Positions 46,805 through 55,909 of a stretch of DNA of 64,000 bases are shown here, piece after piece. The notes beneath the pieces were generated by a model. That model had not been told where the DNA came from and made no database searches. It was given only the letters and a program-made list of their open reading frames with translations. The position numbers and the translations under genes were made by a program. Source of the DNA: an uncultured Rubripirellula sp. (GTDB lineage: Bacteria > Planctomycetota > Planctomycetia > Pirellulales > Pirellulaceae); NCBI GenBank assembly GCA_938045805.1, contig CALIBL010000035.1:186001-250000 (forward strand), written 5' to 3'. Position 1 is the stretch's first letter. Each line of letters opens with the position of its first letter.

Positions 46805-47689
46805 TTACCTCTGAACCCTCGCGGAATCCTGTACTCGATTGGAGTGGTGAACCATTGTCACCAACGAATAGCCGCCCCGCGTTGATTGATTGCTCCTCTG
46901 CGATCCAAACTTTCCCGAAGGTATCGAACCGGTTTCCTTTTCCAGTTGAATGCTTGACTCGATTGCAATCGGATCATCCAAGTTCGATGCATCGGGAACC
47001 AACCAATTCGAGCCATCAAAAACACGAAAGGTGACTGACTCTAGTTCAGGCCGCTCAAACATTGGATCGACGCCGATCAGACGCAACGCCCTCTCACTGC
47101 CATCTCGAATCAGCAAGCAGCGATGAAATCCAGGTTGTGGCGGAACATCCATCTCGGGAGCTTGAAGTGACAAACCCAGCCTGCGCAGGTGATCTCCTAA
47201 TTCGTTCTCAAAGCCCTCGGCAGAGACGAAATAGGCAACATATTTCGCTCCCCATGATGCATCCTTCAGGTCAGCCTGATGGGGTAACGCCGGCGGGGCA
47301 GACCAAATCGACTGCAGCAATAGAAACTCACTGCTCACTCTAATCTCCGATCCAGCGGGTCCCCCTTGGACCAGAAACTGTCGAAACCGATCTGAGGCAA
47401 AGGAATCGTTTGCGGTCAGCGAAAGATACTGTTCCGAACCCTCCGACATCGTCTTCAAATCATCATGAATTCGAAACAACACCGTCCTCGCAACGGAATC
47501 GTTGAGCGTGGACTGCGTTCCCGCATGAGACAATCTCGCCGCCACATCAACTGAGGAGTAGACCAACATCAGCACCACCGAACTGAGCACTGTCGAGATC
47601 ATGACCTCGAGCAAAGTAAACCCAAGCTGGGCTTTAGTCACTGGACGCCGGATCGCACTGACCGATTTCATCACATTGAATCGTTGCAT
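46805..47689 (-). CDS. gspJ: GspJ-like minor pseudopilin
   Basis: About 294 residues from the ATG at 47689 (AGGAG 11 bases upstream); another ATG lies at 47671. The class III-type prepilin signal QLGFTLLEVMISTVLSSVVLML has Gly at -1, Phe at +1 and Glu at +5, followed by the hydrophobic helix. The body has the size and beta-rich pattern of GspJ (FLVQGGPAGSEIRVSSEFLLLQSIWS, FRVFDGSNWLVP). It begins four bases after the gspI-like stop, in the order G-H-I-J typical of type II secretion. Minor pseudopilins cap the pseudopilus tip together with I and K. Confidence 0.8.
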   Translation of the reverse strand: MQRFNVMKSVSAIRRPVTKAQLGFTLLEVMISTVLSSVVLMLVYSSVDVAARLSHAGTQSTLNDSVARTVLFRIHDDLKTMSEGSEQYLSLTANDSFASDRFRQFLVQGGPAGSEIRVSSEFLLLQSIWSAPPALPHQADLKDASWGAKYVAYFVSAEGFENELGDHLRRLGLSLQAPEMDVPPQPGFHRCLLIRDGSERALRLIGVDPMFERPELESVTFRVFDGSNWLVPDASNLDDPIAIESSIQLEKETGSIPSGKFGSQRSNQSTRGGYSLVTMVHHSNRVQDSARVQR

Positions 47690-47693
47690 TTCC

Positions 47694-48134
47694 CTAACGT
47701 CTCCTTTTACCGGCGGTTGTCGCAAGAGACTTGACTTGCTCAACACTTACCCACTGGGACCAATGGACCGAAACACGCGATGGTCTCCCGCCATCGATTC
47801 GTTTCACCGTTACGGAGACGCAAACTAAATCAGCATCACCTACCGGATTGCTCTCCCAGCGGAACGTCCAATCCTGATACGGATGCGAACATCGATAATC
47901 GCGACCCTGCTGAAATCCGTGCTTTGAATTAGCGAGAAGGGTTTCCAATGATGTCTGAGCAACGCAAAGTGCTAGCGTCCGATCACTACGATCCACCGAA
48001 CTTCTTAGACCATTGGTGATCAAAAGATTCACGCCAGTCAGCGCAACAGTCATCAGCGAGATCGAAAGTAAAACCTCAACCAGCGTAAACCCACCTAAAG
48101 CAGAACGACTAGACCGTAATCCTCGCTGCCTCAC
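47694..48134 (-). CDS. gspI: GspI-like minor pseudopilin
   Basis: A 146-residue protein with the prepilin signal LGGFTLVEVLLSISLMTVALTGV (Gly at -1, Phe +1, Glu +5). Its GTG start overlaps the stop of the preceding gspH-like gene as GTGA, so the pair is translationally coupled. The body (CVAQTSLETLLANS..., DWTFRWESNP, VCVSVTVKRIDGG) fits GspI in length and position: the segment after the helix resembles the A-x-x-x-L-E-x-L pattern of GspI proteins. Confidence 0.8.
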   Translation of the reverse strand: MRQRGLRSSRSALGGFTLVEVLLSISLMTVALTGVNLLITNGLRSSVDRSDRTLALCVAQTSLETLLANSKHGFQQGRDYRCSHPYQDWTFRWESNPVGDADLVCVSVTVKRIDGGRPSRVSVHWSQWVSVEQVKSLATTAGKRRR

Positions 48135-48742
48135 CGTTTGGCTCCTTGGCTTGAGGAGTTCTTCAATCGTGAAAGTTGACCGGTGATCGCATCAACTCCA
48201 ATCCAGTGTCGCCTTCCGGATCGATCCATGATTCCAAACGACTGAGAACTCGCAGATCCATCCGGTAGCCAATAGACACCAATTGAATCCTGCGCGCCGC
48301 GAATCAGCGGATGACTCGAAACAAAACGGAAATCACTCGATAACTCACCCTGCATTACCGAACGCAAGATAAGTTCCGATTGGCCCATTGATCCCTTGTT
48401 ACTGGATGGAGAACCTGACCGTTCAACTTCTAAAACTTCGAAAGTTGACTCACCGGGGTAACAGCGAAAGAGATAAACATTCGCATTATCAATCGCCATG
48501 GTTCGCGTTTGGCCGAGAATTGCACCGACATCACTCACGGCGCGATTCACGGCATCAGCCTCATAGAGCCGCATCAAGTTCGGGATCACAGTGCTCATGG
48601 AAATCAAAATCAATGCAAGACAAATCAACACTTCCATCAATGTCATGGCAGATCTAGCAACGAATCTTTGCACCGGTTGACCCTCGATGACCGAAAATCG
48701 GCTAGGAGTCGGTCCAAGTAGCATTGAATTCATCTTCCACAT
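48131..48742 (-). CDS. gspH: GspH-like minor pseudopilin with Ala at the cleavage site
   Basis: A 203-residue protein with a prepilin signal VARSAMTLMEVLICLALILISMSTV: Glu at +5 and Met at +1 are present, but the -1 residue is Ala rather than Gly. The preceding leader is long (about 35 residues). The body AVNRAVSDVGAILGQTRTMAIDNANVYLFRCYPGESTFEV matches the GspH layout. It lies 107 bases after the gspG-like gene and overlaps gspI. The Ala at -1 is shared with the gspG-like protein encoded next door. Confidence 0.78.
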   Translation of the reverse strand: MWKMNSMLLGPTPSRFSVIEGQPVQRFVARSAMTLMEVLICLALILISMSTVIPNLMRLYEADAVNRAVSDVGAILGQTRTMAIDNANVYLFRCYPGESTFEVLEVERSGSPSSNKGSMGQSELILRSVMQGELSSDFRFVSSHPLIRGAQDSIGVYWLPDGSASSQSFGIMDRSGRRHWIGVDAITGQLSRLKNSSSQGAKR

Positions 48743-48849
48743 GACGACAACTTATCCCCGCTTCACACCAACCAACGATGACTGGTGACTTTGTGTTCGT
48801 TCCCCCAAATCACCCCCCGAACTCCATCCCCGCAGTGCAATCCCACAGG

Positions 48850-49311
48850 CTAAGCCTCATTTGAATCCCAGTTCACGATATCATCCTCGTTACCATGAAC
48901 TCCGTCCGGTCCACCGGATGAAAGGTCGAACGGCTTGGTAGACTTCGACGCGGGATAGACGTAGCGGAAATCGCGTCGCCACGCATCTTTAGGAAGGTCT
49001 TCCAGATAAGGACCCTGCCAAAGGTCTGCCTCGGAAGCATCTGGGCAACTAATTAACGCATCGATTCCCTGACCCGCTGATGGGTAGCGTCCATCGTGGT
49101 CGATCGCATAAAGCTTCAAAGCCTGTTCAAGACCTTTCAAACTAATTTTTGTTGTGTCCGCATTTGCTTTTTCTTGGCGGTTCACAAGACGCGGTACGAC
49201 CGCACTTGCGATCACCAATAAGATGGTGACGACGAGCAACACTTCGATCAGAGTCATCGCTGATCGATAGCCAATTTTTAATGAGTGATGTGATAAATTC
49301 ATCGCTTTCAT
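48850..49311 (-). CDS. gspG: GspG-like major pseudopilin with Ala at the cleavage site
   Basis: A 153-residue protein: a prepilin signal YRSAMTLIEVLLVVTILLVIA (Ala at -1, Met at +1, Glu at +5), then RLVNRQEKANADTTKISLKGLEQALKLYAIDHDGRYPSAGQGIDAL and WQGPYLEDLPKDAWRRDFRYVYP. The latter two blocks are strongly diagnostic of GspG (T2SS major pseudopilin), as is the C-terminal DLSSGGPDGVHGNEDDIVNWD, a calcium-site loop. Ala in place of the usual Gly before the cleavage point is unusual. It begins five bases after the gspF-like stop. Confidence 0.9.
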   Translation of the reverse strand: MKAMNLSHHSLKIGYRSAMTLIEVLLVVTILLVIASAVVPRLVNRQEKANADTTKISLKGLEQALKLYAIDHDGRYPSAGQGIDALISCPDASEADLWQGPYLEDLPKDAWRRDFRYVYPASKSTKPFDLSSGGPDGVHGNEDDIVNWDSNEA

Positions 49312-49316
49312 ACCAA

Positions 49317-50510
49317 TCAGGTGAGACTTTCCGCCGACTGCAGAATCGGCAGTAATAACGCAAGTAAAAGAAAAAGGATTGCCACCGCCATAACGAGCAG
49401 AAGCAATGGTTCAAGCATGCGGATGTAAAGATCGAGCGTTCGGTTAGCCTGTCGCTCAAGCGTATCCGCGGTGTTTTGTAAAATTTTGTCTAGGCGGTTT
49501 GTGCTTTCGCCCACGCGAATCAGCTCGACAAGCTCATCCGAAAACTGACCACTACGTTGCAATGGGGCCGCTAGCGACTGCCCAGAAGCAATACTGTCAG
49601 AGGCAGATCGAATCGCCTGACTCATGGTCTGACTGCCGGTCACATGACGAGACACTTCGAGTGATGCAAGAATTGGAACGCCGTTTTGCAGCATCGTGCC
49701 GAGCACACGGCAGAATCTTGAGGTTGCGTACTGGCGGACAATCGGACCAACACCCCACAGGTTCAACTGCACGCGATCTCTGAGTGACTGGCCAGCCTCC
49801 GTTTTCAACCAGGTCCACATCGAAATCACAACCATTCCAGTTACCAAGGCAACCATCATGGCATGTTCTTGAATCAGCTCACTTCCGCCGAGAAGGATCA
49901 CCGTTGGCAATGGTAACTCACCGCGTTTCTCGAGCCGCTCGAAGATCACCTCGAATCGCGGCACAAAGAAAACAAGCATCGCAACCAGCTGTAAGGTTCC
50001 CATACCAACCAAAAACGCCGGATAGGCAATCGCCCCAACGATACGACTCCTCAGGTCTTCACTTCGTTCAGTGAAACGAGAAAGACTTCGTAGCGACTCC
50101 TCAAGAAATCCACCCTCTTCGCCAGCGCGAAGAATATTGACGGCAAAACCGCTGAAGACCTTCCTGTGATGTGAGAAAGCCTTCGAAATACTTTCCCCGT
50201 TTGCAACTCGGATCTTCACATCACGAAGAACGGGTGAAAGACCCGATTGCTGACCACGTTCTGCGAGTAACTCAAGGGACCGAACCAACGGAACACCCGC
50301 CTCGAGTAAATCAGCCAGATTTGTGTAGCAATTGGATAAATCCCTTGATTTGATCTTCGTCTTACCAACCACCACAGGCACATCGTGAACCTTGGTCGGA
50401 ACGAGTGCTTTCTGCACCAGAGCACGCAGTGCCTCCGCTCGTGAGTCTGCACCAATCTCACCTCGCACCACCTTGCCAGCAGCATTCCGTGCAACGTATT
50501 GAAATTGCAT
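49317..50510 (-). CDS. gspF: GspF inner-membrane platform protein
   Basis: About 397 residues from the ATG at 50510, four bases after the gspE-like stop. It starts MQFQYVARNAAGKVVRGEI, the standard GspF opening, and carries two T2SF domains (LADLLEAGVPLVRSLELLAERG and LGTMLQNGVPILASLEVSRHVTGS) with three membrane helices (about 165-190, 215-237 and 370-393). RVGESTNRLDKILQNTADTLERQANRTLDLYIRMLEPLLLLVMAV completes the family signature. GspF links the ATPase GspE to the pseudopilus base. Confidence 0.92.
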   Translation of the reverse strand: MQFQYVARNAAGKVVRGEIGADSRAEALRALVQKALVPTKVHDVPVVVGKTKIKSRDLSNCYTNLADLLEAGVPLVRSLELLAERGQQSGLSPVLRDVKIRVANGESISKAFSHHRKVFSGFAVNILRAGEEGGFLEESLRSLSRFTERSEDLRSRIVGAIAYPAFLVGMGTLQLVAMLVFFVPRFEVIFERLEKRGELPLPTVILLGGSELIQEHAMMVALVTGMVVISMWTWLKTEAGQSLRDRVQLNLWGVGPIVRQYATSRFCRVLGTMLQNGVPILASLEVSRHVTGSQTMSQAIRSASDSIASGQSLAAPLQRSGQFSDELVELIRVGESTNRLDKILQNTADTLERQANRTLDLYIRMLEPLLLLVMAVAILFLLLALLLPILQSAESLT

Positions 50511-50514
50511 TGCT

Positions 50515-52059
50515 TCAGCCCTCCGAACCATCAGAGGTCAAACCGGTAAGACGTAAGATCTCATCGACCGTGGTTTTACCCTGCATCACCGCCTGCCAAC
50601 CACAATCGCGGAGTGATTTCATTCCTTGTGAAGTTGCTTTTTGACGCAAACTCGATGAATCAACACCGCGAGCAGCCATTTGACGAATCGACTCATCGCA
50701 GCTGAGCAACTCAAAGATCGGTAACCGTCCGTGGTAACCTAATTGATGGCATTGTCGACACCCGCTAGCGATCCAAACCTTACCATCGGGATCAGGATAG
50801 TCGTCCGGCAGCACCAATGATTTGGCGTCGACTTCCTGCTTACAGCTCTCGCAGAGCCGTCGAACAAGTCTCTGCGCCATCACTCCCCTCAAGGTGCTTG
50901 CCACCAAGAAAGGTTCGACCCCCATGTCCACAAGACGCGAGACGGCACCACAGGCATCATTGGTGTGAAGGGTACTGAGAACGAGATGTCCGGTGAGTGA
51001 AGCTTGCACCGCGCTTTGCGCCGTTTCGCGGTCTCGGATCTCACCGACCAGGACGACATCTGGATCGTGTCGAAGAATGCTGCGTAAGCCCGTTGCAAAG
51101 GTCCGACCGATCTTCTCGTGCACCTGAATCTGGTGGATTCCCGGTAAGCTATATTCAACCGGATCTTCAATGGTCACAATCTTGATGGTTTGATCGCGGA
51201 TCGCATTTAGGGCGCTGTAAAGGGTGGTGGTTTTCCCGCTGCCGGTCGGGCCGGTAATCAAAATCATCCCGTTGGGACGCTTGATCATGTCGAGAAACTG
51301 CTGCTCTTGCGGCTGAGGGATCTCCAGATCACCAATAGATAAAACCTCGCGTCCGCGATCGAGCAGACGCAATACGATGTTTTCACCGTGTAACATCGGA
51401 ATGACCGAAACACGAATGTCAGTCTCCCGGTTCAACAAGTTGGTCTTAAAACGACCATCCTGCGGCAACCTGCGTTCAGCGATGTTCAGCTTCGCAAGAA
51501 TCTTGATGCGACTAACAATTGCGGATCGAAACTTCGACATTTTCGGGGAAAAATGCACGGAACGAAGCAAGCCGTCGACTCGGTACCGAACCTGAAAATG
51601 CCCTTCTTCGTTCTCTAGATGAACGTCACTCGCCCCCTGCTGAAGCGCATCCTCGAGCAATTCGCTCACCAATTTGGATACGGTACGCTGCTCACCCAAA
51701 TCATCAATGTCAGAACTCTCGCTGTACTCCTCGAATCCCATTACCCCATCAGAATCTTCATCTTCCAACGCTGACGATCCGACACCAAATCGATGTTTGA
51801 GCGCTTTGGAAATTTCTTGAGGGTCCGCAAGAACGGGCCGAATGTGGCGCCCCGTAGCAAGCGAAAGTTCGGTCGCTAAATCGAGATCAAGAGGATCACC
51901 AATAGCAACCAAGATGGAGTTGCCAGAGGTTGCATAGGGAACCGCACCACGTTCACTAAGATCTTGCGCGGAAAAGATTCCGAACAAGCTTTCATCGATC
52001 TGTGCCTCATGCAAATCGACAAATGGCATGCCGAAATGTGACGCCTGATCTTGGTTCAT
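50515..52059 (-). CDS. gspE: GspE secretion ATPase
   Basis: About 514 residues from the ATG at 52059; the frame is open 21 codons further. An N-terminal T2SSE_N region (residues 1-100) precedes the ATPase domain: VHLENEEGHFQVRYRVDG, Walker A LITGPTGSGKTTTLYSALN, the Asp box VTIEDPVEYSLPGIHQIQV, Walker B DPDVVLVGEIRDRETAQ, and the His box LTGHLVLSTLHTND. A zinc-binding tetracysteine is present (CESC ... CRQC). All active residues appear intact, so it should be a working hexameric motor. It is the first gene of the operon E-F-G-H-I-J-L-M on the minus strand. Confidence 0.93.
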   Translation of the reverse strand: MNQDQASHFGMPFVDLHEAQIDESLFGIFSAQDLSERGAVPYATSGNSILVAIGDPLDLDLATELSLATGRHIRPVLADPQEISKALKHRFGVGSSALEDEDSDGVMGFEEYSESSDIDDLGEQRTVSKLVSELLEDALQQGASDVHLENEEGHFQVRYRVDGLLRSVHFSPKMSKFRSAIVSRIKILAKLNIAERRLPQDGRFKTNLLNRETDIRVSVIPMLHGENIVLRLLDRGREVLSIGDLEIPQPQEQQFLDMIKRPNGMILITGPTGSGKTTTLYSALNAIRDQTIKIVTIEDPVEYSLPGIHQIQVHEKIGRTFATGLRSILRHDPDVVLVGEIRDRETAQSAVQASLTGHLVLSTLHTNDACGAVSRLVDMGVEPFLVASTLRGVMAQRLVRRLCESCKQEVDAKSLVLPDDYPDPDGKVWIASGCRQCHQLGYHGRLPIFELLSCDESIRQMAARGVDSSSLRQKATSQGMKSLRDCGWQAVMQGKTTVDEILRLTGLTSDGSEG

Positions 52060-52459
52060 AGCTCTGAATCTACCGTGAGGTTCGCATGGACTTTCATGAA
52101 CCTGGCATGAACTTTCAAGCACCGAGAAGTAACGCCGCAGCGTGATTCATGATGCAACCACAACAGGTTTTACCGATGAGATTCCCCCAAAACTCATAAG
52201 CCACACTATCTACGGAACCGCGTGTGTCAAAGCAAACCATACGATTCCTAGCACTTGTTTTCACCATTGAAGGGGTCGTGCCGGTTGTGACGGTTATGCG
52301 GTTTGTGAGCCCTCACGCCGTCGAAAGAAAACCTGCAGCAAGAATGAAGCGTCGCGAGGGAGAAACGTTGTGTGGTGCACGACTGAACCACGTTGTGAAC
52401 CTCACAGTGCGAAGCTTTTATTACGGTGATGAAGCAAGGAAGAGAGAAGAAATCTATCC

Positions 52460-52506
52460 AATAATAAAGAAAGCACGGTCGCCGAGAAAATCTCGACGAC
52501 CGTGCC
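52460..52506 (-). terminator. Probable Rho-independent terminator after the dihaem protein gene
   Basis: Read on the minus strand, GCACGGTCG, one unpaired base, a five-base arm, a three-base loop and the matching arms form a long stem at 52473-52505 with one internal mismatch. The stretch that follows on the minus strand is T-rich (TTTCTTTATTATT). It lies about 100 bases downstream of the gene ending at 52603 and separates it from the gspE operon. Confidence 0.8.
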
Positions 52507-52602
52507 GGTGTGTCCCGTTTATGGTAGCGACACGAGAGAGGCTGTTCCGCACGCCACCAGTCCACGGGGCGATGTACCTCCACAAGCAAGTGCCTGTGCC
52601 GA

Positions 52603-54747
52603 CTACTCCACGCCAGTGCGGTTTTCAGTGGTCAAACCACCCTCAGCGAGGATCTCGTCGAACTCTCGAAGAGTTCGGCCGCCACTGAAACCGTTACGAC
52701 CGGTTGCTTCCAGCACACATGGGATATCGTTTCCAGCTTCATCACATCCGTTGGCGATGACCAAACTCGGATGATCGAACGGAGCCGCGTTTCGCTCGGC
52801 GTCTTCATCGGTCAGCGTTCTAAGGAACGCGACGAGTGAGTCAACCTTGGTTGGGTCTTCACGCAGAAGCTTGATACCGTCAACATCTGGTGCTCGGTCA
52901 GTTTCGTTAGCGTGGTTACCACCGCGAGCATAGAACTCGACAACTTCTCGAAGGCTCTTCATGCTACCGTTGTGCATGTAAGGTCCGGTGTACTCGATGT
53001 TGCGAAGAGTATTCGTCTTGAACGCTCCGTTGACCGCTGCGAGTTCGGGTGAGATACCCGACCGAAGCGTTTCGGAAAGAGGCTTTCCACCGAATCCGAC
53101 ACCGCCAATACCAAGGTCTTCGATCGTTGGAGTCACGCCGATGTTGTAAAAACCACTGTCGTAGTTCTTAACGATGTTGCCAAATTGCATCTGCATGGCT
53201 TCAACTGCTTCCTCGTGCCCGGTAACACTCGCGAAAAATGGTCCGCTGTGACAGCTGGCGCACTTGCCCTCATTGAGGAAGATGCTCAAACCTTCTTTCT
53301 CCTGCTCGGTGAATCCACGACGGAAGCCTGATCGAGCGAACTGATCGTAACGGCTGTTATCAGGAATCAAGGTTCTCTCGTACATCATGATACTGAGACC
53401 CCAGAAGAGCGAGAAGTTCGCTTCCATCTGAGTATGGTTCCCATCTCCGACAGACTCAGCCGCATACCATTCAGGTTTGAAGGCAGCACGAATCAGATCC
53501 GAGTAGGTTTTGCCATTCAGATATCCACGGCCAAGAACACTATCCTGAATGTGGACTTCTTGGAGTGCTAGCGGATTCATTCCGAGCATCTTTCTACCAA
53601 CATCAGCAAAGGTTCTTCCAATGAAGGAGGTCTCGATGGTATCGAGAGGAGGACCCACGGCCTGCGAAGCCAAAGCAGCGTTCTTAATAGAAATCTGCAC
53701 CTGCAAAGGCGATGAACCATCTGCATTCGCTCTCCAGACACGTGCGGTCGGATCGGTGTCTCCATCTCCGTTCACACCGTTGAACTCATTTTCACCACGA
53801 CCATCCCAGAACAGACGAGTGTGAAAAGCGGCACCGTAAGTCGATGGTGCATTACGACCGGTTGAGGCACGATGAACCAAGCCATTCTTGGTGAACAGCT
53901 TCGTTTCTTCTGAAGCGGTGGCTTCCGGTTCATTGATACCGAATTCCTCAGGTAAGACCTTGCCGAACACCTCAATCAAAGATCGGAAGTCTTTTCGAGA
54001 AATCCCTGCTGACCCGACCACGTCATCGTTATTGCTAAGGATGTTGTCTTCGTGGTCGTTGGGGTCGACATTCTCACCTGGCAGATTTTCGCCATTAGGG
54101 AAGTCGATCGTTTTCTTCAGTGGATCCACTTTCTTGTGGAAAGGGAACATACTCGAAGCAAGCGATTCATTCGGACCATAAAAACTGTCATCGGTGAAGT
54201 CCGGTGACTGAGCCGAAGCGAAACCACCTGGAGCAACGGTATTCTTGGTACGGATGTCGACCCCGAAATGGTAGTGACAACTCGCACAGGCGACGAAACC
54301 ATCGCTGGCCATCTGCTGATCCCAGAATAAAGCCTTACCAAGTGCAACTGCTGCACTCTCGTCGACGATGTAATCGCTAACGTCCAAAGCTGGCAAGTCT
54401 AATGTTTCCAAAGCCAGCGGAGCTGCCTTAAATTCCGGCGGTGCAATCACGCGGTCTGCACCGCGGACCCGACCGGCTGTTACAACCGACTCCTCTGGCT
54501 GCCGGGCAAACAAACCGCCCGTGAATGGATCCGTCGCAAATGGGTCACCTGTAATGACCGTCGGAGCCTCTGCTGGCTCTTCAACCGCAGGAACAGCGGG
54601 TGCCGCTGGCTCAGCTGGTTGTCGCACCACGGTGCGACCTGAACGCGCAGTACGACTGCGTCTTTGAGCTTCAACGGATGACTGCAGCCCAACCGCTGCA
54701 ATGGCTGCCAGTGCAAGTGACAGATGTCTGAATTTGTAAATACGCAT
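52603..54747 (-). CDS. Secreted dihaem cytochrome c peroxidase/MauG-like protein
   Basis: A 714-residue exported protein. The ATG at 54747 has AGGAG five bases upstream and starts a signal peptide ending near SVEAQ; the upstream-open frame is not needed. A Pro/Ala/Glu-rich linker (about 35-100) is followed by the dihaem peroxidase domain: the first haem site C154-A-S-C157-H in FVACASCHYHFG, later NAPSTYGAAFHTRLFWDGRGEN, and a second CASCHSGPFF. A C-terminal NGAFKTNTLRNIEYTGPYMHNGSMKSLREVVEFY, typical of the family, completes it. It is longer than classical CcpA. Such proteins reduce peroxide or oxidise protein side chains. It sits between gspE and the sigma/kinase pair and has its own terminator. 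Confidence 0.9.
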   Translation of the reverse strand: MRIYKFRHLSLALAAIAAVGLQSSVEAQRRSRTARSGRTVVRQPAEPAAPAVPAVEEPAEAPTVITGDPFATDPFTGGLFARQPEESVVTAGRVRGADRVIAPPEFKAAPLALETLDLPALDVSDYIVDESAAVALGKALFWDQQMASDGFVACASCHYHFGVDIRTKNTVAPGGFASAQSPDFTDDSFYGPNESLASSMFPFHKKVDPLKKTIDFPNGENLPGENVDPNDHEDNILSNNDDVVGSAGISRKDFRSLIEVFGKVLPEEFGINEPEATASEETKLFTKNGLVHRASTGRNAPSTYGAAFHTRLFWDGRGENEFNGVNGDGDTDPTARVWRANADGSSPLQVQISIKNAALASQAVGPPLDTIETSFIGRTFADVGRKMLGMNPLALQEVHIQDSVLGRGYLNGKTYSDLIRAAFKPEWYAAESVGDGNHTQMEANFSLFWGLSIMMYERTLIPDNSRYDQFARSGFRRGFTEQEKEGLSIFLNEGKCASCHSGPFFASVTGHEEAVEAMQMQFGNIVKNYDSGFYNIGVTPTIEDLGIGGVGFGGKPLSETLRSGISPELAAVNGAFKTNTLRNIEYTGPYMHNGSMKSLREVVEFYARGGNHANETDRAPDVDGIKLLREDPTKVDSLVAFLRTLTDEDAERNAAPFDHPSLVIANGCDEAGNDIPCVLEATGRNGFSGGRTLREFDEILAEGGLTTENRTGVE

Positions 54748-55153
54748 AGCCTCTCCTCTCAACTCCACATAGGAATGACAGTTAAATGGAAAATAAGGGT
54801 CGTCATGCCTGTAACGATTGTGCGGCATGTAACGCCTGTAGGAGTTAAGCGAGGTGTAGCGATTGATTTTCCAATTTTCTTGGAAGGCAACGGTGATTTC
54901 CTAGAACGTTTAACATTGCAAACCTGAGAAAACGTGGGAATTGTTGCAAAAAAACAACAACCTGAAATAGTCCGCACAAAATGCATCTTTAGTTGATTTT
55001 TTTGAACAAAAACCAATTGCATTCCTCCGTGACGCAACGAAAGTGCATCAAACAGACGGGGGTTTGTCAGTAACCGAAAGGTTGTGTTTAGCAGTGAGTC
55101 TGGGGGCTGAGAGATTCACTGGTTCAATCAACAAGTACCCCTTGATTCAGATC

Positions 55154-55867
55154 ATGGAATCACTCTCAAGTATTTCGAATCAGCTTTTTGGATCGTTCCC
55201 CGTTCCGATACCCAATGTCCCACGACACGGTGCGAATACCGGTGAGATCAACACTCCTATCGCACGCGATACAAGCAATGCGGGACTAACTCCTTCCGTC
55301 GGATCTGGCGACCTGAAGGAACAGGAACAAGAACTTGATCAACTAAAGAACTCTTTCGACGATGCCTACGACGATTTGCAGAATCTGGCAAATTGGCTTC
55401 TTCGATCCGAGCGTAGCGCGCTGACATTACAATCGGATGACCTGGTGCATGAGGCCTATCTGCGGCTCACGCGATCCACAGCGACGATCACTTGGGAGAA
55501 TCGTCGACAGTTGATTAACTTGATCGTTGAAACCATGCGTCGAATCCTCATCGACCATGCGCGACGAAAATCCTCACTGCGCGGCGGTGGTGCTCATTCA
55601 CAAGTTCCCTGGGAGGATGTCATTTCGGAACATGCTTCAGAAGATTCAACTTCGTCAGCGCACCTATTTGATCTGAATACGGCAATTACGAAGTTAGCCG
55701 GGATCCACAAGTCAGCCGCTGAAGTCGTCAACCTGCGATTCTTCGCTGGATTGACCTTTGATGAAATCAGTAGCGTTTTAGAAAAACCGAGAAGCACAAT
55801 TTACCGTGAATGGCTAGCCGCGAGAGCGTGGTTAAAGACGGAATTAACTCGTTCGAGTGATTCTTGA
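55154..55867 (+). CDS. ECF-type sigma factor (planctomycete Sig-70-like group)
   Basis: A sigma factor of about 237 residues from the ATG at 55154; the open frame begins at a GTG at 55043 and the true start is uncertain. The sigma part begins about 65 residues in: ALTLQSDDLVHEAYLRLTRS (region 2), NRRQLINLIVETMRRILIDHARRKSSLRGGG, and region 4 EVVNLRFFAGLTFDEISSVLEKPRSTIYREWLAARAWLK. This pattern is the large planctomycete ECF group typically linked with Ser/Thr kinases. The next gene, 42 bases downstream, encodes a kinase-like protein. It may control the secretion or peroxidase genes on either side, but no promoter motif was identified. Confidence 0.85.
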   Translation: MESLSSISNQLFGSFPVPIPNVPRHGANTGEINTPIARDTSNAGLTPSVGSGDLKEQEQELDQLKNSFDDAYDDLQNLANWLLRSERSALTLQSDDLVHEAYLRLTRSTATITWENRRQLINLIVETMRRILIDHARRKSSLRGGGAHSQVPWEDVISEHASEDSTSSAHLFDLNTAITKLAGIHKSAAEVVNLRFFAGLTFDEISSVLEKPRSTIYREWLAARAWLKTELTRSSDS

Positions 55868-55909
55868 ACCATCTACCCGCACGCATCTGAGACCCAAAGC
55901 GAGAAACTT

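Noticed and set aside
44201-52059. Type IVa pilus operon instead of type II secretion
   Set aside because: GspG-specific calcium-loop and RYPSAGQG-type blocks, the H-I-J order and GspD/GspK fit type II secretion better; no pilT or pilin of type IVa kind is seen.
52224-52688. Plus-strand frame of 154 codons downstream of the dihaem gene
   Set aside because: It runs through the terminator hairpin and into the antisense of the dihaem protein; the translation is basic and low-quality.
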